From: Diabrotica undecimpunctata
Lineage: Eukaryota; Arthropoda; Insecta; Coleoptera; Chrysomelidae
NCBI RefSeq assembly: GCF_040954645.1
Contig: NC_092811.1
Coordinates: 88,031,199-88,095,198, forward strand
DNA length: 64,000 nt
Direction of reading: 5' to 3'
The position numbers and the translations under genes were made by a program. The notes beneath the pieces were generated by a model. The model was given only the letters and a program-made list of their open reading frames with translations, did no database searches and was not told where the DNA came from. Of the stretch, positions 48,079-59,160 are shown piece after piece. Within the stretch, counting starts at the first letter, position 1; every line of letters begins with the position of its first letter.

Positions 48079-48089
48079 AGAGAGATAGA

Positions 48090-48330
48090 AATACTGCAGA
48101 GGAAGTACAAAAACAAGTCAACAAGGCAGCCTAAGTATCGCGATACTTAAGGGATATCATATTGAGGAACAAATATATGAGCGCAAAGACATAAACATAT
48201 ATAAAGCATGTGTAAGACAATAGGTACTAACATACGCAGAGAAAACAAGAGCTGAAACATCGCTTACAAAAAGAAACTACAGAACTACAGAAATAAACGT
48301 GTTAGGAACCATAAGAGGAATTTCTTTTTA
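48090..48330 (+). pseudogene. LINE thumb fragment
   Basis: AEEVQKQVNKAA, then IYKACVRQ, LTYAEKTRAETS, RTTEINVLGTIRGI over 48095-48320, with stops between. Resembles the IYKxxVRPILTYxxETR motif of LINE RT thumbs. Confidence 0.45.
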
Positions 48331-49220
48331 ACCTTATTTCCATTTTAAATTTTTATTTCAATGCTTTCATTGCTATGTATTTGTAAAATTTACAAACCTT
48401 TTTTATGATATTTACCAGGTAATTTTTATCTCTTCGAGATTTCAGATCTATCTAAATTTATTTAATTTTTTCATAATTATTCTTGCTCACATTACCATTT
48501 AAAATCAGTAATAACAAATTTATTTGGGTCTTATATGGTTGATTCAAATTTTTGAGTCCCGTCCTGGTTTAAAGGACCATTACGTAATCCGATCCACTTG
48601 GAGTAACATCTATTTTAGGTTTAATTGTTCCAAATAACTCATGCAAATACGTGGATACGATACGTGCGTAGAGCGAGACAGCAAACAAAAACGATGTTGG
48701 ATTTAGCAAATTGTTGTCAAGGCCCCACGATAATAAAACTGTAAGTGAATGCACTTGGCCTAATGTTAACGTTTGTATCGTATTTGTCATTTTTAATTTT
48801 TGTCAATGGATAAACGTTGATTGCGGATTATAAGAACCGGTGTTATCGATATCCGGATAAAATAATATATATAAAATTTCGACAACCACTGTATACCACT
48901 TTATACGATGTTTACTGTGTGCAATAACATTTTCTGTCGATATTTACATTTTTCAAATTTTCTACTCCTACAAATAGGACAATATTAAATAGGATAATCT
49001 TCGTTTTCATCAAATTGTCGTCTTATTGTAACGATTAGTAATAAGGAAATTGTCAATCAGAGTGACATCATGAAAAATCAAGGAAAGGTAGGTATAATGG
49101 GAAATTGATAATCTGTGGGCGAAAGGGAGATCAACCTGAAACATGAAATCAACAAGATGAAAACTATATTTCTGAAGAACATTTTGACACTGATAATAAA
49201 CAGTGTGGAGAAGATAAAAA
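48331..49220. other. intronic sequence, nothing recognised
   Basis: AT-rich. The minus-strand ORF at 48790-48569 has no motif I recognise. Confidence 0.4.
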
Positions 49221-49632
49221 AGATATCATATCACAGTGTTTATTGTGATAATGGATAAAATTCAACATGAAAACAAAACTCAAGATCTAATAATAAACGG
49301 ACCTTATACAAAATTAACAAAGGATCCAACAAAGCCTTTGGAAAACAGAATATATAGAACTTTATTCAAGTTTAAAGATTGTTTAACAAGTTATCAGAGA
49401 AGATTAATTACACCTCATTACAGTAAGACCCCTCATTTTTATGGAGTACCGAAAGTTCATAAAACGAATATACCATTTAGACCCATTTGTAGTACCATGA
49501 ATTCTCCTTGGACTAAACTATCAAAATTTTTATTAAATATACAACCATTTGCAAATAAAAATGACACATTTATAAAAAATACATAACATGTGGGGTATTA
49601 ACAAACAAATGTACTATTACAAATTAATAGTA

Positions 49633-52407
49633 TAGTACATCCACTAATAATTTTCCAACATAAACATGTCTTATTCTGGTATCAAAGAGACCGCCTTTCA
49701 AATCAAGGTTGTCAGACATATTTCCTAAAATTCCTAAGGTTATATTTAAAAAATATTCTCTATTCTCTATTCGTTATTATTCAATTGCTAGTCAACGAAC
49801 GACACTCTTAAAAAATAATATGAACTTATTCTCAAAAATATATATATAAATTAATTAACTAGGTACTAATATTTACATGGACTCTTCACTAATGAATTAA
49901 AGCAACCGTGAACTTTGTATATATTACTTATATTCTAAGTAATTTTCGAATATTGGCAACATTGTAGTCTGGAGAGAATTTGAACGTTCGACGTTGCCCT
50001 GTTGGTGAATTTAGCGGTAATACTTTTATAGATATAATGATCGACTTTTAAGAAATCAGACAACTTTTAAGAATCCAAGTTCTCAAAAACGGTTTCAAGA
50101 ATTGTATTATTTTTTTCCAAATTTCATTGATTTTATACCTTACCTGGAAACATGAAAAATTGCATATATATTAATAATGGTATTAAGGTTATATTCACTA
50201 ATTTTAAACTCATGCATTATGGCAACAGCGCGGAGCGCAAAGCCATAAATTCTAATGAACACCTGTTGTCTGGCTATGCGATACGATAAAATATTTCCTA
50301 TTGCAGAGGCGGGGGCTTATAAGCTATAGGTTATATAAGTTATAAGTAATATTATATTTTTCTAGGATGGCATTTTTTAAGATGCATCAACTTCTGTGTT
50401 ATCAATAAATAATGACAATTATGTTAATGACAGCTCTGAATTAAAAAATAAAGATTTGCACGTACAATCCCAAAGAATAGTTTTAAATATGTATGAGTGT
50501 TTGAAAAAAGAAAATATTGGGATGGCTGATAATGCAATTGTTTCGAGAATTCATGTATTAAAAAAATCGGGTATAAGACGATATATACAATTATTAAATT
50601 AGGCACAGTTACAGATCATTCCTTAAAACGAAAGCGACCAAATAAAAAATTGGGTAGGATTGACACTGCTGCAAAAGACGTTATTCAGCGAACAGTTTAC
50701 AATTTTACAGGCACACTGACGATTCTTTTCAGTCCTTCTAATTAATTTCTTTACAGCTATCGCGATGCATCTTGAACACTAGTATTCATTATTATACAGT
50801 GTGTCGCATTTAAGATGAAGACAACTCTATATATCAGCTACTAAAATACATACAGATTTGACATTTTGCACAGTCATACATGTTGTTAGTGCACATTTTT
50901 TTAAGATAGTCATCTGAAATTTAAATTTTAAACGCGGCTTACTGCGAATCCACAAACAGGGTAAATTTTCGATATTTTGCTTCGCGTTAGAGAAATCGGA
51001 AAAACTTATTTGGAAAAGTTGTTCCACTTATTGTAAAGGCACATACCAAATTTCATGACAAAATTCGCAATTTTAGTTTTTCAGTATTATTTGTAATCTC
51101 GATCCTAAATCTACAATTGGCTGTCTAAAGATGCATCTCGGGACAGCCAACTGTCCGTTTTAGAATCCTGACTACAATTGAAGAGCTTATTTCCAAAGTG
51201 TCTTACATCCATATAATGAAATCCATGAAATTACAGATTTTCATACAAATTTAACATACAAATTATACAATTTTACAATTTTCATATGCACTTTTAAATG
51301 GTAAATAAGAAGTTGTTTTGGTACATATAACTTTATTCTAGACTTGAAGAAATCTATAAAGTTTAAAAAAAGAAAATTTAAAAAATCGAAATTTTGGATT
51401 TAAGACACTGGAAATAAGCTCTTCAATTAATGAAAAAAGTAAAAGTGCGAATTTTGACATAAAACTTTGTTATGTGGGGTTAAAATAATATTTGGAACAT
51501 CTTTTCCAAATAACTTTTTCAGATATCTCTAACTCGAAGCAAAATATTGAAGATTCACCCTGTTTGTGCATTAACAGTAGGCCGTGTTTAAAAATTAAAT
51601 TTCAGTTGACTATCTTAATTGCTGGATAGACAATGTTTTAAAAATTTCTGACAGAATGAGCCATTATTTACAGATAATTGTAAAAAAATATTATGGTTTA
51701 TGTAAAAACTAAATAATAAGTCCAATATTCTTATAAATCACTAAAATTAACAAGCTTTAATTTGAAAGAATTAATTTGTTATTTATTCGGTGTTGTGAGC
51801 CCGCTCCCATTTGAAAAAAAAACTGATTCTGTCCTTTGAAGAGTCCTATTCAAAAATGCCCCGTTTAAACAAATCGAAGGTTGAAGGGTGCCGGACATTT
51901 TTGCCGGAAACAATTCAAATTCAAAAGATCACCTTTTTCTGCTACGGAAAATATTGCTCCGATTTCTCTCCAAAATCAATGTTGATACTTTAGTTTAGAT
52001 ACTCTTGAATCTCAAAAATACTCATTTACATATTTTTCAAGCCTCGAAAATGCATATTAGGTATCGCATTTTTCGGATTTTAAATCGCTTATATCTCCAA
52101 AACTATTAACTTTTGAGAAAAATGACATAGATCTTATTTAGAGTCACCCAAAAACCTAAAAAATATTTTTTGGAGCACAAAAGGTGATATTTTGAATTTG
52201 TTTAAAAAATTGTTTAAACAATTTCTGCCCAAAAATTGAGAAATTTTCCTGAATATAATTATGTAAAAATTAATAAAAATTATATGATTTTTCTTGAAAT
52301 ATGCGTTTGATAATTGATCCCTTTTCTTAATTTCCACGCCAATGGTCGGCATCGACATCAAAGAACCTCAAAAGCCGACGCTTGGCAAATTGACAATGGA
52401 AAAAGTA
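49633..52407 (+). mobile_element. 2.8-kb TA-flanked non-autonomous DNA transposon
   Basis: Interrupts the BEL LTR with a TA duplication. Ends are weak inverted repeats: TAGTACATCC...AATTTTCCAA at the left against TACTTTTTCC...AATTTGCCAA at the right (about 17 of 26 matching). Inside, about 50368-50720 encodes a transposase N-terminus (LHVQSQRIVLNMYECLKKENIG, then shifted KRKRPNKKLGRIDTAAKDV) similar in style to the IS630-like ones at 1-1250 and 16918. The catalytic domain is absent. 50890-51640 is a long foldback. It must have moved with help, after the BEL had integrated. Confidence 0.75.
50890..51640. repeat. ~750-bp imperfect foldback
   Basis: The left arm (50899-51085) and right arm (51430-51626) are inverted copies, e.g. 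TTTTGCTTCG and its complement, CACAAACAGGGT and its complement, AAGATAGTCA and its complement. An inner pair, TTGAAGAGCTTATTTCCA, lies at about 51178 and 51400. Estimated arm identity 70-75% by eye. Confidence 0.75.
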
Positions 52408-52786
52408 TACTTAATTAACAGAACTATTCCTTCGATAACTCTGGCGAGAAAAATGGACTTTTCCTCATTGGTGCAAATAATTATTAAAATTTAAATGGTT
52501 GCAATAAACAATCAAAGACAATTTATAGGTTTAGGTAAAACTAGGTAAAAACTTACCGCTGGGTCTAATTACCAGGGTTTGCACTACAAAACAACGAACG
52601 AAATCAATTCAATATGCGTGTATGGGTTCCCGTGCCGGGTTGCGTCTTTTCTTTTCAACGACTGGTGCTCTTCTCTTTTAAAGGGACGCATTCCACGAGC
52701 CCGATAGCGGTACTTATAGGGATCGTAGGAATACAGGGAGGACAAATGTATTGATTAATTCATACAACCATATTTAAATTTAAACA

Positions 52787-52799
52787 TTCTCCCCCCTTT
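52787..52799 (-). other. BEL polypurine tract
   Basis: On the element strand AAAGGGGGGAGAA lies directly before the 3' LTR TG. Confidence 0.85.
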
Positions 52800-53015
52800 A
52801 AAGGCCATAAGGTCTTTAAAAAACAAAACGAATTCCAAATACTATAATTACTTAAACAACTAAAACGATAATTAATACAAACAATTCCTATACAAATCTT
52901 ACACAAATATTCAAAACTTAAACTACACTAAAAAAATTAAAATTAAAATGGTGGTTTCGTCGCGGTTATATTGACAAAAGTCGAACAAAACAAAATCAGT
53001 AAAAAGGCTGACCAT

Positions 53016-53420
53016 CTAATCTTCATCTATCGGCAAGGGACAGATTCGAACAATAGGCCGTTTTAAGGTTCCGGTGATCGTACGCACGGTAGCCACTCGA
53101 GCTACACCGTCTTTACCCTCATGCAATTCAACAAGACGCGCGAGAGGCCATTTACACGGAGCCAAATTATCCTCCTTTAAAACAACTAAGGCACCGATTT
53201 TAGGTACAAAGCCAGAATCTAACCATTTGGACTTTTGTTGCAAGGTGTGCAAATATTCCTTTCGCCATCGAGCCCAAAAATCTCTATGGATGCGTTGTAA
53301 CAACTGCCATCTGGACAAACGATTGAAGGATACTTCCGAAAAATCAGGCACAGACAAAGAGGTCAAGGGTTCAAGAGTCAGGAAATGTCCTGGGGTCAAC
53401 GCATTGAGATCTTCAACATC
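53016..53420 (-). CDS. BEL integrase C-terminal (DUF5641-like) remnant
   Basis: Minus strand: ALTPGHFLTLEPL, RWQLLQRIHRDFWARWRKEYLHTLQQ, then KIGALVVLKEDNLAPCKWPLARLVE and KRPIVRICPLP, stop at 53016. This is the conserved end of the Pao integrase. Its catalytic core is missing, because the frame enters it straight from the RT side through a deletion near 53440-53460. The 127-residue ORF starts at an internal Met. Confidence 0.85.
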   Translation of the reverse strand, partial: DVEDLNALTPGHFLTLEPLTSLSVPDFSEVSFNRLSRWQLLQRIHRDFWARWRKEYLHTLQQKSKWLDSGFVPKIGALVVLKEDNLAPCKWPLARLVELHEGKDGVARVATVRTITGTLKRPIVRICPLPIDED

Positions 53421-53421
53421 G

Positions 53422-55711
53422 TTAGTTAATGGGGTAAGAGGGCGTGAGTTTAAGACCGATTGCCCAAAGTTGTTGGATTAAATGTTTAATAAAAAAGATA
53501 ATAGGTGTTAAGTAACCACAAGGATCATAAATTCGAGCTAATTCGGACAAAACGATCTTTTGGTACAAGGGACGTCTTGCAATTTGACTGAAAATTGAAA
53601 GACGTCGGACTGTGCAATCCACTTCAAACCAAGGATTTTTAATGAAGGACCATTTGCTTCTGGATCAAAATTAATGGAGTGAGGATTAATATGGGATTCA
53701 GGAAACTGCGACAACAATTTGGGTTCATTCGAACACCATTTCTGTAACTCAAAGCCTCCTAACTTTAACAAAGCGACTAATTCGTCAACTAAAGTTTGTG
53801 CTTCTTCGAGAGTCGAAGCACCAAAAACAAAATCATCAATATACGAAGCATGACGAATAAGCGAGACGGCTTTAGGAAAACGAGAGCCTTCGTCTAATGC
53901 TAATTGTTGGAGAGTTCTTAAAGCGAGATACGGCGAAGATACTATTCCAAAAGTAACGGTTAATAAACGATATTCCTGAATATCCTCAAGGCTAGAAAAT
54001 CTCCATAACACACGTTGATAATCCGTGTGCTCAGGAGCGACTAAAATATTACGATACATCTGACGAATGTCCGCACACAGCGCCAAACGATTAAGTCTAA
54101 AATTCAACAACAGCGAGACTATGTTCTGTTGCAGCTTAGGACCGACCAGTAAATAGTCGTTCAAAGATTTACCGCGACTGGGACTTTTCTGAGACGCATT
54201 ATATACAACTCGAATTTTACTTGAAACACTATCTGGTTTCACAACGCAATGATGTGGAATATAATACTTTCCCCTTTTCTTTTCGGCATTAGGGACTAAC
54301 TGCATATGACCTAAATCAAGATACTCCTGCATATGAAAAGAATATTCTTTTTTCAAACTTGGTTGATGAGATAAGCGTCGTTCTAATGATAGCAATATAT
54401 TTAAAGCAATATCATAGCTATCTTGCAAACAAGGCGGCGATTCACGAAAAGGCAAAGATACAACATATTTACCCGAGACGTCCCGATTATGCGTTTCCAG
54501 ATAAATGTTCTCACACAGAACGTCTTCTGGTTCTGAAACTGGCTTTTCCGGTACGTTTTCCAGTTCCCAAAATTTCGTTAACGAAGAATTTAGTGGGTCT
54601 TCAATATTTGAAAGACAAACAAGCGAAGTCGACGAAAGGTTAGGTGTGCTAGTAGGTCCTAACAAAATATAACCAAAAACGGTATTTAGGGCATCTGGTT
54701 GTCCCGCTTTACCTTCAATTTTACCTTCTAACAACACCTTCGAAAATATGCTACAACCAATTAACAAATCTATAGATTGACTACAGTTAAATTCGGGATC
54801 GGCTAACTTCAAATTTTTAATATAATTCCACGTCGATATGTCAATTTTGGTGCTCGGCAAATCCGAGCAAACCCGATCTGTAATAATAGCCTCCAAGTGA
54901 AACACCGGTGACTCCTGATGACGAGGTTGGATAGAAAAACTTATTTGACCTTGATTCAGTTTCGTTTGCATCGAATTGAGTCCGTTAACTTCAAATGAAC
55001 AAGGAGTTTTAGGCCAACCTAATCTACTGGCAGCTTTACGACTAATGAACGAACTCATTGAACCTGAATCTAGCAGACATCTCAAGGGCTGTTTACACCC
55101 CTTACTATCAATCGCGTGAACTAAAACGGTACCGAGCAAAATTTCCTTTTTTGTCTCGTTTTTCTTCCCTATAAAACTAGCAGCACAATGTGATATTTCA
55201 GGCGAATTTTGTTCGGCTCCCGATGCCCCTGGATTATTAGTATTTTCTATGGACGACTGACTATTGGAACGATTTCTATCAAAGTGCAACAAACTATTAT
55301 GAAGGTGACTATTACATTTACTACATTTAAAGGCCTTTGGACACGACTTGACAGAATGATTAGCCTGATTAAGACACCTAAAACACGAGGAAGATTCTTT
55401 ACAAAATTGGTATCTTTCTTTTGGAGATTTTTTCAAAAATAACGAGCATTGGTTAAGAAAATGACTTTGTTTACATAAAGCACAACATATTGACGACGAA
55501 TTTGTAACAAAGGATGAACTACTATTATGCCTTGACTCATTGGAATGTTTATAATTACACTTTGGCTCCGTATAAGTTGGAGCCCTCGACGATTTCTTAG
55601 ATTCACTTAAGCTACTATTCAAATTATCGTAAGCAATGTACTGAGTTTCAATAAACTCTACCAATTTTTGAAATGACGGGATTTTATTCGATTTATTTTC
55701 TAACTCTAACT
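53422..55711 (-). CDS. BEL pol: zinc knuckles, protease, RT (deleted downstream)
   Basis: The main ORF 55664-53538 is 708 codons. It has three zinc-knuckle-like motifs (from residue 61: CALCKQSHFLNQC, CFRCLNQANHSVKSC, CSKCNSHLHN), an aspartic protease with LLDSGSMSSFIS (Asp 199), and RT with KIRVVYNASQ, DIRQMYRNI, LLTVTFGIVSSPYLA and the catalytic YIDD (residues 608-611, at 53843-53832). A 1-nt shift near 53560 moves into the frame 53622-53422 (SELARIYDPCGYLTPIIFFIKHLIQQLW), the connection to RNase H, after which the deletion starts. The true start is in gag: coding similarity continues upstream of Met1 to 55711. Confidence 0.9.
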
Positions 55712-56512
55712 CTAACTTACTGAATCCGCGTCTAATTTCGACAAAAGTAAATTAAACATAATAAAATCCCAATGTTCTGTCGGAAGACCTAATGTTTTCA
55801 ATGCGGCTAAATTTTCTAAAAACGTATCTACTAATTTAGCCAGATTTTTCGAATTAACTACCGATATTTTCTGTACGCCCAAGATCGCATCCCAATGCGC
55901 GGTCGCACAACGACGAACATTTGTGTACCGTTTGACAATTAGATCGTAAGCAATTTGATAATTATCGCTATTTATTGACAAATTACGAATCAAACTAAGT
56001 GGAGTCCCTTCTAAACATCCTTTCAAATACTTAAACTTTTCTACGTCTGCTAGGCCTGCGTTATTATGTACAACCGAATTATATAAATCTAAAAATGAAC
56101 TAAACTCCTTAAAATCACCCTTAAATTTAGGCAGCTCTATTTTAGGCAAGCGAATATTTGATTGTGGAACTACTACCGATCTAAACGGTTCTGGAGTTTC
56201 AAATTGTGGCTCAAATAATTCCGCACTAAATAGTTTTATTTTATAAAATTGTTCCAAAAATAATTCCCGAACATTTTCTTCAACCCTCGTATCCGCGTCT
56301 GGTACAGAAAGAATATTACTAATAATATTAGTGTGATGTTTTAAGAACTCTTCGCGAATCGAATCTAAATCCTCTAGTCTAATTTTAAATAAAGGGCGAA
56401 TAGAAACGTCTGAAAGGGCCTTAAAACCTAAATCGAAAATTAACTGAATATCATTTAAAGCAGTTTTTCTTAAAAATTTGAGTTTCCTATTCTTTTCTTC
56501 AAGTTTTTCCAT
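55712..56512 (-). CDS. BEL gag (DUF1759-type)
   Basis: 266 codons from ATG 56512. A helical N-terminus (MEKLEEKNRKLKFL), then RLPKIELPKFKGDFKEFSSF, EKFKYLKGCLEG, YDLIVKRYTN: the DUF1759 block typical of BEL/Pao Gag. It ends at a TAG within AGTTAGAGTTAGAGTTAG (about 55720-55700), where coding continues in the -1 frame into pol. BEL elements normally encode gag-pol as one ORF, so a one-base loss in this short tandem repeat is the simplest reading; -1 frameshifting is possible. Confidence 0.9.
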   Translation of the reverse strand: MEKLEEKNRKLKFLRKTALNDIQLIFDLGFKALSDVSIRPLFKIRLEDLDSIREEFLKHHTNIISNILSVPDADTRVEENVRELFLEQFYKIKLFSAELFEPQFETPEPFRSVVVPQSNIRLPKIELPKFKGDFKEFSSFLDLYNSVVHNNAGLADVEKFKYLKGCLEGTPLSLIRNLSINSDNYQIAYDLIVKRYTNVRRCATAHWDAILGVQKISVVNSKNLAKLVDTFLENLAALKTLGLPTEHWDFIMFNLLLSKLDADSVS

Positions 56513-56799
56513 TTTAAATTTTTAACAAGTTCCAATAATATTATACAAACGAAAGTGTACAAAAATGTGGTCTAAAACCCCGAAATTACCGATTTGTAAT
56601 TCGATACTTTATTAAAACGACGATAATCCCCTTTTAAAAAGTCCCATATGGTCGACTTTACAAAAAGGTCATAAATTATTCTCGAGCCACGACAAGAGCC
56701 GCAAACTTAAGATAAGAACCCTCAAAACGATAAAAAATACGACGAGACGAAACCAACCATTCAAATTTAAATATAACAATAAATATTTTTTCAATAAAT

Positions 56800-56825
56800 G
56801 AGTTCAAATCCGGCTAGATAGGCCA
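56800..56825 (-). other. BEL primer-binding site
   Basis: On the element strand TGGCCTATCTAGCCGGATTTG begins one base after the LTR. It has the 3'-CCA complement and looks like the complement of a tRNA acceptor and T-arm end. The tRNA species was not identified. Confidence 0.8.
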
Positions 56826-56826
56826 A

Positions 56827-57247
56827 TGTGGGGTATTAACAAACAAATGTACTATTACAAATTAATAGTACTTAATTAACAGAACTATTCCTTCGATAAC
56901 TCTGGCGAGAAAAATGGACTTTTCCTCATTGGTGCAAATAATTATTAAAATTTAAATGGTTGCAATAAACAATCAAAGACAATTTATAGGTTTAGGTAAA
57001 ACTAGGTAAAAACTTACCGCTGGGTCTAATTACCAGGGTTTGCACTACAAAACAACGAACGAAATCAATTCAATATGCGTGTATGGGTTCCCGTGCCGGG
57101 TTGCGTCTTTTCTTTTCAACGACTGGTGCTCTTCTCTTTTAAAGGGACGCATTCCACGAGCCCGATGGCGGTACTTATAGGGATCGTAGGAATACAGGGA
57201 GGACAAATGTATTGATTAATTCATACAACCATATTTAAATTTAAACA
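56827..57247 (-). repeat. BEL 5' LTR (intact)
   Basis: 421 bp. On the element strand it begins TGTTTAAATTT and ends ...TACCCCACA. Complete and identical to the other LTR except at one site. Confidence 0.92.
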
Positions 57248-59079
57248 TAACATTTTTTAAATAAATTATCCAATATTGAATTTAATTCAAATAATACTTT
57301 GGTAAGTTTTGACATAAATAGTTTATTTACGAATGTGCCATTAGATAAGACTTTAAATATAGTTAAGACAAAATTAGAGAGTGATGATACATTGGCAACT
57401 AGAACAAGCCTAAACATATCAGCTATAATGGAGTTATTAACATTATGTACTGATAATACATATTTTCAACTAAATAATGAATTCTATAAACAAAATTTTG
57501 GTACAGCAATGGGCTCTAGTTTACCTCCATTATTAGCCGATATATTTATGGAAGCTTTTGAAACAAATATTATTTCTAGACAAAATTTAAAACCCACAGT
57601 ATGGTGGAGATTGTAGACGATGTATTCTCAATATGGCCTCATGGATCAGAGTTGTTGGACACATTCCTGAATGATATAAACGATAAAGAGACAATAACAT
57701 TTACCATGGAAAAGGAATATAATAACACACTACCTTTGCTGGATGTTTTAATCTCTAGGAACGATACTGGGTACGAGACTCAGGTGTATAGAAAACCAAC
57801 ACATACCAACAGATATTTAAATTTCAAATCAAATCAGAATATTAATATTAAAAAGGGAATCATTAAATCCTTATACGATAGAGTCAAAGATACTTGTTCT
57901 AACGAAAATTCGTTCTTGGAGGAAAAACATTTGTTAACATCTGTTTTATTAACAAATGATTATCCTTTATCGTTTATAAATAAGGAATTTTCAACAATTG
58001 ACCGAATAGAATAGAACAACTTAGAAAGAGATCCTACAGCATACACAAGAAATAATACGAGGAAAATAACAATACCATACATAAACGGATTATCAGAAAA
58101 ACTTAAAAGGATAGGAAATAAATTCAACATTTCAACAACATTCAAAACAACAAACACATTGAGATCTATTTTCTTTATTATTATCTTATAAATTATCTTA
58201 TTATCTAAAACCAAACCTAACAATGAACAAGAAAGGACAAAGAATTGAATTTATAAAATACTTTTTGAATGCGATCAGTTTTATTTAGGTGAAACATCAA
58301 GGCCATTAAATATTAGAATAAGTGAACATTAATCTTATATTAAAAATAGAGAATTTGATAGATCTCAAATATGTAAACACGCATGGGATAATGAACACAT
58401 GGTTCAATGGAATGATTCAAATATAGTCCTAAAAGAAACGGATGGTTAAAAGAGAAAAATCAAAGAAGCGGCTCTAATTATGCTAAATGAGACCAATTGT
58501 GTCGCAAATTCCTTTAGATAGGGTAGAATGTAGCAGGATCTGGTTACCCATATTAAAAGAGGAAGTTATTAAAAGGAAAATACCAGTATTAGTAAGTCAG
58601 TAACATATAGAGGATACATCATTTATGTTTTTTAAATAACAAACATATAAAATCAGAATTTGGTGTTTATTGAAAGTAAACTAAATGCACGACCAAATAC
58701 TTACCATGTCGGGATAGTATTATGAGGTTTTTTTCCTGGTTTTTCCCTCATAATTTACTGTGGAATAACTAACAGGAGATTTTTACTGTCATCATAGCAT
58801 GTGTTTGTCTTTTTAAAGACGAATTACATGCTATGATTTTTTCTGACGGATATTCTCAAGTTAAAAGTTGATTTCATGTAATCGAATGAACTATCTTACA
58901 AGTAAAGTTGTCCCAGAAACGCAACAATATTGGCAATATCATTTTAAAGTCGTCTACTTAAAAATTTATAATGTATGTCTGAATTGTCAATATAAATGAG
59001 TCAGATAAAATTAAATTATTAGAAGAATTTTTCACCAAGTAACAAAAAACAAAATTTGTTTAATTTACTGTTTGTATTT

Positions 59080-59113
59080 TGAGAACGATTTCCGAAGTGG
59101 AAATTGAAACGTC
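59080..59113 (+). ncRNA. hammerhead-like stem-loop, Penelope copy 2
   Basis: TTTGAGAAC, GATTTCC-GAAGT-GGAAATT, GAAACGTC; same layout as 43602-43635, with one G-T pair in the stem. Confidence 0.4.
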
Positions 59114-59160
59114 AATAAACGTTTTTTAACCTTAATTGTGGCTTATTCCCATTTAAATAG

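Larger units (their letters stand above)
49589..52786 (-). repeat. BEL 3' LTR, split by a transposon
   Basis: LTR pieces 49589-49632 and 52410-52786 (44 + 377 = 421 bp) flank the insert 49633-52407. TA is duplicated at 49631-49632 and 52408-52409. Confidence 0.9.
49589..57247 (-). mobile_element. BEL/Pao LTR retrotransposon, recent, internally deleted
   Basis: A minus-strand element with 421-bp LTRs starting TG and ending CA, flanked by TAACA (49584-49588 and 57248-57252). It has a primer-binding site, polypurine tract, gag, protease and RT. RNase H and most of integrase are deleted near 53440-53460. The LTRs differ at one position (52706-region A versus G). One LTR is split by a 2,775-bp DNA transposon, so the BEL itself is about 4.9 kb. 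BEL/Pao elements replicate through virus-like particles. This copy lacks integrase and so could only have been mobilised by another copy, unless the deletion came later. Confidence 0.92.
49225..59160 (+). mobile_element. Penelope-like element copy 2, host of the BEL insertion
   Basis: The left piece 49225-49588 carries RT start motifs (YTKLTKDPTKPLENRIYRTLF, FYGVPKVHK, FRPICSTMNSP). The right piece resumes at 57253: VSFDINSLFTNVPLDKTL (57300), FYKQNFGTAMGSSLPP, and after a 1-nt shift near 57605 the catalytic IVDDVFSIWP (57610). Then come LPLLDVLISR, YRKPTHTNRYLNF and the GIY-YIG domain near 58260-58480 (FYLGETSRPLNIRISEH, with a stop). The 3' region to about 59160 includes a hairpin (58795-58840) and the hammerhead-like stem-loop. 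A stop codon (49585) just before the insertion and the frameshift make it inactive. Confidence 0.8.

Noticed and set aside
53074..53481. 135-codon + strand ORF
   Set aside because: Antisense shadow of the BEL integrase C-terminus.
56798..56826. tRNA-like 3' end ending in CCA
   Set aside because: It sits one base from the LTR and lacks the rest of a tRNA; it is the BEL primer-binding site.
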